64,000 nt of DNA from Halisarca cf. caerulea (lineage: Eukaryota; Porifera; Demospongiae; Chondrillida; Halisarcidae): NCBI GenBank assembly GCA_963170055.1, contig CAUJGJ010000371.1, positions 62,001 through 126,000 on the forward strand, given 5' to 3'. Position numbers and translations under genes: made by a program. The first letter of the stretch is position 1, and every line of letters begins with the position of its first letter. Below the pieces are notes generated by a model that was not told where the DNA came from, made no database searches, and saw only the letters and a list, made by a program, of their open reading frames with translations. Shown one piece after another: positions 52,287 through 62,160 of this stretch.

Positions 52287-53637
52287 AAATATTGGTTTTA
52301 GAACCAGCATATCCAACACTACACAAATACGCCCACAGAACTTCAGAAACTCCATGTGTGTCCAATGGGAATGTGCGTGGTGCTAGTGCCAAATATTGGT
52401 ATTAGCACCAGCATATCCAACACTACATAAATACGCCCACAGCACTTCAGAAAGGTCATGTGTGTCCACTGGGAATGTGCGTGGTGCTAGTGCCAAATAT
52501 TAGTATTAGCACCAGCATATCCAACACTACACAAATACGCACACAGCACTTCAGAAAGGTCATGTGTGTCCATTGGGAATGTGCGTGGTGCTAGTGCCAA
52601 ATATTGGTATTAGCACCAGCATATCTAACACTACACAAATACGCCCACAGCACTTCAGAAAGGTCATGTGTGTCCACTGGGAATGTGCGTGGTGCTAGTG
52701 CCAAATATTGGTATTAGCACCAGCATATCCAACACTACACAAATACGCCCACAGCACTTCAGAAAGGTCATGTGTGTCCATTGGGAATGTGCGTGGTGCT
52801 AGTGCAAATATTGGTATTAGCACCAGCATATCTAACACTACACAAATACGCCCACAGTAGTTAAGAAACTTCATGTGTGTCCACTGGGAATGTGCGTGGT
52901 GCTAGTGCCAAATATTGGTATTAGCACCAGCATATCCAAAACTACACAAATACGCCCACATCAATTAAGAAACTTAATGTGTGTCCACTGGGAATGTGCG
53001 TGGTGTTAGTGCCAAATATTGGTATTAGCACCAGCATATCCAACACTACACAAATACGCCCACAGCACTTCAGAAAGGTCATGTGTGTCCACTGGGAATG
53101 TGCGTGGTGCTAGTGCCAAATATTGGTATTAGCACCAGCACATCCAACACTACACAAATACGCCCACAGCACTTCAGAAAGGTCATGTGTGTCCATTGAG
53201 AATGTGCGTGGTGCTAGTGCCAAATATTGGTATTAGCACCAGCATATCCAACACTACACAAATACGCCCACAGCACTTCAGAAAGGTCATGTGTGTCCAC
53301 TGGGAATGTGCGTGGTGCTAGTGCCAAATATTGGTATTAGCAACAGCATATCCAACACTACACAAATACGCCCACAGCACTTCAGAAACTTCATGTGTGT
53401 CCACTGGGAATGTGCGTCGTGCTAGTGCCAAATATTGGTATTAGCACCAGCATATCCAACACTACACAAATACGCCCACAGCACTTCAGAAAGGTCATGT
53501 GTGTCCACTGGGAATGTGCGTGGTGCTAGTGCCAAATATTGGTATTAGCACCAGCATATCCAACACTACACAAATACGCCCACAGCACTTCAGAAAGGTC
53601 ATGTGTGTCCACTGGGAATGTGCGTGGTGCTAGTGCC
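52287..53637 (+). repeat. 13-monomer HOR, 1351 bp, variant form, copy 2
   Basis: Matches 46778-48128 at offset 5509. Immediately upstream, a GGTGCCAGTGCC change (about 52172) removes the usual CTAG of that junction. Here TCCAATGGG appears near 52362. Confidence 0.86.
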
Positions 53638-54988
53638 AAATATTGGTTTTAGAACATGCATATCCAACACTACACAAATACGCCCACAGAACTTCAGAAA
53701 CTCCATGTGTGTCCACTGGGAATGTGCGTGGTGCTAGTGCCAAATATTGGTATTAGCACCAGCATATCCAACACTACACAAATACGCCCACAGCACTTCA
53801 GAAAGGTCATGTGAGTCCACTGGGAATGTGCGTGGTGCTAGTGCCAAATATTGTTATTAGCACCGGCATATCCAACACTACACAAATACACCCACAGTAG
53901 TTAAGAAACTTCATGTGTGTCCACTGGGAATGTGCGTTGTGCTAGTGCCAAATATTGGTATTAGCACCAGCATATCCAACACTACACAAATACGCCCACA
54001 GCACTTCAGAAAGGTCATGTGTGTCCATTGGGAATGTGCGTGGTGCTAGTGCCAAATATTGGTATTAGCACCAGCATATCCAACACTACACAAATACGCC
54101 CACAGCACTTCAGAAAGGTCATGTGTGTCCATTGGGAATGTGCGTGGTGCTAGTGCAAATATTGGTATTAGCACCAGCATATCTAACACTACACAAATAC
54201 GCCCACAGTAGTTAAGAAACTTCATGTGTGTCCACTGGGAATGTGCGTGGTGCTAGTGCCAAATATTGGTATTAGCACCAGCATATCCAAAACTACACAA
54301 ATACGCCCACATCAATTAAGAAACTTAATGTGTGTCCACTGGGAATGTGCGTGGTGTTAGTGCCAAATATTGGTATTAGCACCAGCATATCCAACACTAC
54401 ACAAATACGCCCACAGCACTTCAGAAAGGTCATGTGTGTCCACTGGGAATGTGCGTGGTGCTAGTGCCAAATATTGGTATTAGCACCAGCACATCCAAGA
54501 CTACACAAATACGCCCACAGCACTTCAGAAAGGTCATGTGTGTCCATTGAGAATGTGCGTGGTGCTAGTGCCAAATATTGGTATTAGCACCAGCATATCC
54601 AACACTACACAAATACGCCCACAGCACTTCAGAAAGGTCATGTGTGTCCACTGGGAATGTGCGTGGTGCTAGTGCTAAATATTGGTATTAGCAACAGCAT
54701 ATCCAACACTACACAAATACGCCCACAGCACTTCAGAAACTTCATGTGTGTCCACTGGGAATGTGCGTCGTGCTAGTGCCAAATATTGGTATTAGCACCA
54801 GCATATCCAACACTACACAAATACGCCCACAGCACTTCAGAAAGGTCATGTGTGTCCACTGGGAATGTGCGTGGTGCTAGTGCCAAATATTGGTATTAGC
54901 ACCAGCATATCCAACACTACACAAATACGCCCACAGCACTTCAGAAAGGTCATGTGTGTCCACTGGGAATGTGCGTGGTGCTAGTGCA
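53638..54988 (+). repeat. 13-monomer HOR, 1351 bp, main form
   Basis: Matches 48129-49479 at offset 5509. The first monomer has the private TAGAACATGCATATCC. CAAATACACCC in the gamma-1 copy is shared with 55925-57275. Confidence 0.87.
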
Positions 54989-55924
54989 AAATATTGGTTT
55001 TAGAACCAGCATATCCAACACTACACAAATACGCCCACAGAACTTCAGAAACTCCATGTGTGTCCACTGGGAATGTGCGTGGTGCTAGTGCCAAATATTG
55101 GTATTAGCACCAGCATATCCAACACTACACAAATACGCCCACAGCACTTCAGAAAGGTCATGTGAGTCCACTGGGAATGTGCGTGGTGCTAGTGCCAAAT
55201 ATTGTTATTAGCACCGGCATATCCAACACTACACAAATACGCCCACAGTAGTTAAGAAACTTCATGTGTGTCCACTGGGAATGTGCGTGGTGCTAGTGCC
55301 AAATATTGGTATTAGCAACAGCATATCCAACACTACACAAATACGCCCACAGCACTTCAGAAACTTCATGTGTGTCCACTGGGAATGTGCGTCGTGCTAG
55401 TGCCAAATATTGGTATTAGCACCAGCATATCCAACACTACACAAATACGCCCACAGCACTTCAGAAAGGTCATGTGTGTCCACTGGGAATGTGCGTGGTG
55501 CTAGTGCCAAATATTGTTATTAGCACCGGCATATCCAACACTACACAAATACGCCCACAGTAGTTAAGAAACTTCATGTGTGTCCACTGGGAATGTGCGT
55601 GGTGCTAGTGCCAAATATTGGTATTAGCAACAGCATATCCAACACTACACAAATACGCCCACAGCACTTCAGAAACTTCATGTGTGTCCACTGGGAATGT
55701 GCGTCGTGCTAGTGCCAAATATTAGTATTAGCACCAGCATATCCAACACTACACAAATACGCCCACAGCACTTCAGAAAGGTCATGTGTGTCCACTGGGA
55801 ATGTGCGTGGTGCTAGTGCCAAATATTGGTATTAGCACCAGCATATCCAACACTACACAAATACGCCCACAGCACTTCAGAAAGGTCATGTGTGTCCACT
55901 GGGAATGTGCGTGGTGCTAGTGCC
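54989..55924 (+). repeat. Shortened nine-monomer unit (936 bp)
   Basis: GGTTTT beta, GTGAGTCC, gamma-1, then GCAACAGC beta and alpha, a second gamma-1, a second GCAACAGC beta, a TTAGTATT alpha and a last alpha. Compared with the 13-monomer form, the gamma-2/delta section is missing and a three-monomer segment is doubled. Confidence 0.85.
55197..55820 (+). repeat. Three-monomer tandem duplication (2 x 312 bp)
   Basis: Gamma-1, GCAACAGC beta ending GCGTCGTGC, and alpha are repeated at a period of exactly 312 bp (55197 and 55509). The third monomer of the second copy begins TTAGTATT rather than TTGGTATT. Confidence 0.86.
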
Positions 55925-57275
55925 AAATATTGGTTTTAGAACCAGCATATCCAACACTACACAAATACGCCCACAGAACTTCAGAAACTCCATGTGTGTC
56001 CACTGGGAATGTGCGTGGTGCTAGTGCCAAATATTGGTATTAGCACCAGCATATCCAACACTACACAAATACGCCCACAGCACTTCAGAAAGGTCATGTG
56101 AGTCCACTGGGAATGTGCGTGGTGCTAGTGCCAAATATTGTTATTAGCACCGGCATATCCAACACTACACAAATACACCCACAGTAGTTAAGAAACTTCA
56201 TGTGTGTCCACTGGGAATGTGCGTTGTGCTAGTGCCAAATATTGGTATTAGCACCAGCATATCCAACACTACACAAATACGCCCACAGCACTTCAGAAAG
56301 GTCATGTGTGTCCATTGGGAATGTGCGTGGTGCTAGTGCCAAATATTGGTATTAGCACCAGCATATCCAACACTACACAAATACGCCCACAGCACTTCAG
56401 AAAGGTCATGTGTGTCCATTGGGAATGTGCGTGGTGCTAGTGCAAATATTGGTATTAGCACCAGCATATCTAACACTACACAAATACGCCCACAGTAGTT
56501 AAGAAACTTCATGTGTGTCCACTGGGAATGTGCGTGGTGCTAGTGCCAAATATTGGTATTAGCACCAGCATATCCAAAACTACACAAATACGCCCACATC
56601 AATTAAGAAACTTAATGTGTGTCCACTGGGAATGTGCGTGGTGTTAGTGCCAAATATTGGTATTAGCACCAGCATATCCAACACTACACAAATACGCCCA
56701 CAGCACTTCAGAAAGGTCATGTGTGTCCACTGGGAATGTGCGTGGTGCTAGTGCCAAATATTGGTATTAGCACCAGCACATCCAAGACTACACAAATACG
56801 CCCACAGCACTTCAGAAAGGTCATGTGTGTCCATTGAGAATGTGCGTGGTGCTAGTGCCAAATATTGGTATTAGCACCAGCATATCCAACACTACACAAA
56901 TACGCCCACAGCACTTCAGAAAGGTCATGTGTGTCCACTGGGAATGTGCGTGGTGCTAGTGCCAAATATTGGTATTAGCAACAGCATATCCAACACTACA
57001 CAAATACGCCCACAGCACTTCAGAAACTTCATGTGTGTCCACTGGGAATGTGCGTCGTGCTAGTGCCAAATATTGGTATTAGCACCAGCATATCCAACAC
57101 TACACAAATACGCCCACAGCACTTCAGAAAGGTCATGTGTGTCCACTGGGAATGTGCGTGGTGCTAGTGCCAAATATTGGTATTAGCACCAGCATATCGA
57201 ACACTACACAAATACGCCCACAGCACTTCAGAAAGGTCATGTGTGTCCACTGGGAATGTGCGTGGTGCTAGTGCA
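55925..57275 (+). repeat. 13-monomer HOR, 1351 bp, main form
   Basis: Same order as 53638-54988, including CAAATACACCC and GCGTTGTGC after gamma-1. A private CATATCGAAC occurs in the last monomers (about 57192). Confidence 0.87.
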
Positions 57276-58730
57276 AAATATTGGTTTTAGAACCAGCATA
57301 TCCAACACTACACAAATACGCCCACAGAACTTCAGAAACTCCATGTGTGTCCACTGGGAATGTGCGTGGTGCTAGTGCCAAATATTGGTATTAGCACCAG
57401 CATATCCAACACTACACAAATACGCCCACAGCACTTCAGAAAGGTCATGTGAGTCCACTGGGAATGTGCGTGGTGCTAGTGCCAAATATTGTTATTAGCA
57501 CCGGCATATCCAACACTACACAAATACGCCCACAGTAGTTAAGAAACTTCATGTGTGTCCACTGGGAATGTGCGTGGTGCTAGTGCCAAATATTGGTATT
57601 AGCACCAGCATATCCAACACTACACAAATACGCCCACAGCACTTCAGAAAGGTCATGTGTGTCCATTGGGAATGTGCGTGGTGCTAGTGCCAAATATTGG
57701 TATTAGCACCAGCATATCCAACACTACACAAATACGCCCACAGCACTTCAGAAAGGTCATGTGTGTCCATTGGGAATGTGCGTGGTGCTAGTGCCAAATA
57801 TTGGTATTAACACCAGCATATCCAACACTACACAAGTACGCCCACAGCACTTCAGAAAGGTCATGTGTGTCCACTGGGAATGTGCGTGGTGCTAGTGCCA
57901 AATATTGGTATTAGCACCAGCACATCCAACACTACACAAATACGCCCACAGCACTTCAGAAAGGTCATGTGTGTCCATTGAGAATGTGCGTGGCGCTAGT
58001 GCCAAATATTGGTATTAGCACCAGCATGTCCAACACTACACAAATACGCCCACAGCACTTCAGAAAGGTCATGTGTGTCCACTGGGAATGTGCGTGGTGC
58101 TAGTGCCAAATATTGGTATTAACAACAGCATATCCAACACTACACAAATACGCCCACAGCACTTCAGAAACTTCATGTGTGTCCACTGGGAATGTGCGTG
58201 GTGCTAGTGCAAATATTGGTATTAGCACCAGCATATCCAACACTACACAAATACGCCCACAGCACTTCAGAAAGGTCATGTGTGTCCATTGAGAATGTGC
58301 GTGGCGCTAGTGCCAAATATTGGTATTAGCACCAGCATGTCCAACACTACACAAATACGCCCACAGCACTTCAGAAAGGTCATGTGTGTCCACTGGGAAT
58401 GTGCGTGGTGCTAGTGCCAAATATTGGTATTAACAACAGCATATCCAACACTACACAAATACGCCCACAGCACTTCAGAAACTTCATGTGTGTCCACTGG
58501 GAATGTGCGTGGTGCTAGTGCCAAATATTGGTATTAGCACCAGCATATCCAACACTACACAAATACGCCCACAGCACTTCAGAAAGGTCATGTGTGTCCA
58601 CTGGGAATGTGCGTGGTGCTAGTGCCAAATATTGGTATTAGCACCAGCATATCCAACACTACACAAATACGCCCACAGCACTTCAGAAAGGTCATGTGTG
58701 TCCACTGGGAATGTGCGTGGTGCTAGTGCA
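57276..58730 (+). repeat. 14-monomer unit, 1455 bp, copy 1
   Basis: The first nine monomers copy 49480 onward (TTAACACC with CACAAGTACG, CACATCC, GCGTGGCGC, CATGTCC, TTAACAACAGC). Then a three-monomer segment is repeated, and two alphas close the unit. The whole unit is duplicated at 58731. Confidence 0.86.
57900..58522 (+). repeat. Three-monomer tandem duplication (311 + 312 bp)
   Basis: An alpha ending CCATTGAGAATG with GCGTGGCGC, a CATGTCC alpha and a TTAACAACAGC beta occur twice (57900 and 58211). The first copy is one base short at AGTGCAAATATT. The second begins with CATATCC rather than CACATCC. The 59355-59977 region carries the same doubling. Confidence 0.85.
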
Positions 58731-60185
58731 AAATATTGGTTTTAGAACCAGCATATCCAACACTACACAAATACGCCCACAGAACTTCAGAAACTCCATG
58801 TGTGTCCACTGGGAATGTGCGTGGTGCTAGTGCCAAATATTGGTATTAGCACCAGCATATCCAACACTACACAAATACGCCCACAGCACTTCAGAAAGGT
58901 CATGTGAGTCCACTGGGAATGTGCGTGGTGCTAGTGCCAAATATTGTTATTAGCACCGGCATATCCAACACTACACAAATACGCCCACAGTAGTTAAGAA
59001 ACTTCATGTGTGTCCACTGGGAATGTGCGTGGTGCTAGTGCCAAATATTGGTATTAGCACCAGCATATCCAACACTACACAAATACGCCCACAGCACTTC
59101 AGAAAGGTCATGTGTGTCCATTGGGAATGTGCGTGGTGCTAGTGCCAAATATTGGTATTAGCACCAGCATATCCAACACTACACAAATACGCCCACAGCA
59201 CTTCAGAAAGGTCATGTGTGTCCATTGGGAATGTGCGTGGTGCTAGTGCCAAATATTGGTATTAACACCAGCATATCCAACACTACACAAGTACGCCCAC
59301 AGCACTTCAGAAAGGTCATGTGTGTCCACTGGGAATGTGCGTGGTGCTAGTGCCAAATATTGGTATTAGCACCAGCACATCCAACACTACACAAATACGC
59401 CCACAGCACTTCAGAAAGGTCATGTGTGTCCATTGAGAATGTGCGTGGCGCTAGTGCCAAATATTGGTATTAGCACCAGCATGTCCAACACTACACAAAT
59501 ACGCCCACAGCACTTCAGAAAGGTCATGTGTGTCCACTGGGAATGTGCGTGGTGCTAGTGCCAAATATTGGTATTAACAACAGCATATCCAACACTACAC
59601 AAATACGCCCACAGCACTTCAGAAACTTCATGTGTGTCCACTGGGAATGTGCGTGGTGCTAGTGCAAATATTGGTATTAGCACCAGCATATCCAACACTA
59701 CACAAATACGCCCACAGCACTTCAGAAAGGTCATGTGTGTCCATTGAGAATGTGCGTGGCGCTAGTGCCAAATATTGGTATTAGCACCAGCATGTCCAAC
59801 ACTACACAAATACGCCCACAGCACTTCAGAAAGGTCATGTGTGTCCACTGGGAATGTGCGTGGTGCTAGTGCCAAATATTGGTATTAACAACAGCATATC
59901 CAACACTACACAAATACGCCCACAGCACTTCAGAAACTTCATGTGTGTCCACTGGGAATGTGCGTGGTGCTAGTGCCAAATATTGGTATTAGCACCAGCA
60001 TATCCAACACTACACAAATACGCCCACAGCACTTCAGAAAGGTCATGTGTGTCCATTGGGAATGTGCGTGGTGCTAGTGCCAAATATTGGTATTAGCACC
60101 AGCATATCCAACACTACACAAATACGCCCACAGCACTTCAGAAAGGTCATGTGTGTCCACTGGGAATGTGCGTGGTGCTAGTGCC
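58731..60185 (+). repeat. 14-monomer unit, 1455 bp, copy 2
   Basis: Tandem with 57276-58730 at exact period 1455, including the inner three-monomer doubling. The next unit opens with GGTATTAGAACC rather than GGTTTTAGAACC. Confidence 0.87.
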
Positions 60186-62160
60186 AAATATTGGTATTAG
60201 AACCAGCATATCCAACACTACACAAATACGCCCACAGCACTTCAGAAACTCCATGTGTGTCCACTGGGAATGTGCGTGGTGCTAGTGCCAAATATTGGTA
60301 TTAGCACCAGCATATCCAACACTACACAAATACGCCCACAGCACTTCAGAAAGGTCATGTGTGTCCACTGGGAATGTGCGTGGTGCTAGTGCCAAATATT
60401 GCTATTAGCACCGGCATATCCAACACTACACAAATACGCCCACAGTAGTTAAGAAACTTCATGTGTGTCCACTGGGAATGTGCGTGGTGCTAGTACCAAA
60501 TATTGGTATTAGCACCAGCATATCCAACACTACACAAATACGCCCACAGCACTTCAGAAAGGTCATGTGTGTCCATTGGGAATGTGCGTGGTGCTAGTGC
60601 CAAATATTGGTATTAGCACCAGCATATCCAACACTACACAAATACGCCCACAGCACTTCAGAAAGGTCATGTGTGTCCATTGGGAATGTGCGTGGTGCTA
60701 GTGCCAAATATTGGTATTAGCACCAGCATATCCAACACTACACAAATACGCCCACAGCTCTTCAGAAAGGTCATGTGTGTCCACTGGGAATGTGCGTGGT
60801 GCTAGTGCCAAATATTGGTATTAGCACCAGCACATCCAACACTACACAAATACGCCCACAGCACTTCAGAAAGGTCATGTGTGTCCATTGGGAATGTGCG
60901 TGGTGCTAGTGCCAAATATTGGTATTAGCACCAGCATATCCAACACTACATAAATACGCCCACAGCACTTCAGAAAGGTCATGTGTGTCCACTGGGTATG
61001 TGCGTGGTGCTAGTGCCAAATATTAGTATTAGCACCAGCATATCCAACACTACATAAATACGCACACAGCACTTCAGAAAGGTCATGTGTGTCCATTGGG
61101 AATGTGCGTGGTGCTAGTGCCAAATATTGGTATTAGCACCAGCATATCTAACACTACACAAATACGCCCACAGCACTTCAGAAAGGTCATGTGTGTCCAC
61201 TGGGAATGTGCGTGGTGCTAGTGCCAAATATTGGTATTAGCACCAGCATATCCAACACTACACAAATACGCCCACAGCACTTCAGAAAGGTCATGTGTGT
61301 CCATTGGGAATGTGCGTGGTGTTAGTGCAAATATTGGCATTAGCACCAGCATATCTAACACTACACAAATACGCCCACAGTAGTTAAGAAACTTCATGTG
61401 TGTCCACTGGGAATGTGCGTGGTGCTAGTGCCAAATATTGGTATTAGCACCAGCATATCCAAAACTACACAAATACGCCCACATCAATTAAGAAACTTAA
61501 TGTGTGTCCACTGGGAATGTGCGTGGTGTTAGTGCCAAATATTGGTATTAGCACCAGCATATCCAACACTACACAAATACGCCCACAGCACTTCAGAAAG
61601 GTCATGTGTGTCCACTGGGAATGTGCGTGGTGCTAGTGCCAAATATTGGTATTAGCACCAGCACATCCAAGACTACACAAATACGCCCACAGCACTTCAG
61701 AAAGGTCATGTGTGTCCATTGAGAATGTGCGTGGTGCTAGTGCCAAATATTGGTATTAGCACCAGCATATCCAACACTACACAAATACGCCCACAGCACT
61801 TCAGAAAGGTCATGTGTGTCCACTGGGAATGTGCGTGGTGCTAGTGCCAAATATTGGTATTAGCAACAGCATATCCAACACTACATAAATACGCCCACAG
61901 CACTTCAGAAACTTCATGTGTGTCCACTGGGAATGTGCGTCGTGCTAGTGCCAAATATTGGTATTAGCACCAGCATATCCAACACTACACAAATACGCCC
62001 ACAGCACTTCAGAAAGGTCATGTGTGTCCACTGGGAATGTGCGTGGTGCTAGTGCCAAATATTGGTATTAGCACCAGCATATCCAACACTACACAAATAC
62101 GCCGACAGCACTTCAGAAAGGTCATGTGTGTCCACTGGGAATGTGCGTGGTGCTAGTGCC
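60186..62160 (+). repeat. 19-monomer unit, 1975 bp
   Basis: ACTCCATG beta, alpha, GCTATT gamma-1 ending AGTACC, three alpha (one with CAGCTCTTCAG), CACATCC, CATAAATACG with CCACTGGGTATG, TTAGTATT with CATAAATACGCACACAG, CATATCTAAC, a 103-bp copy, an ATTGGCATT gamma-2 (61329), delta, alpha, CACATCCAAGAC, alpha, GCAACAGC beta, two alpha. The ATTGGCATT gamma-2 is new to this end of the window. Confidence 0.83.

Noticed and set aside
52040..52288. Minus-strand open frame of 82 codons
   Set aside because: It exists only because GGTGCCAGTGCC near 52172 removes a CTAG-derived stop. It overlaps satellite monomers completely and has no independent support.
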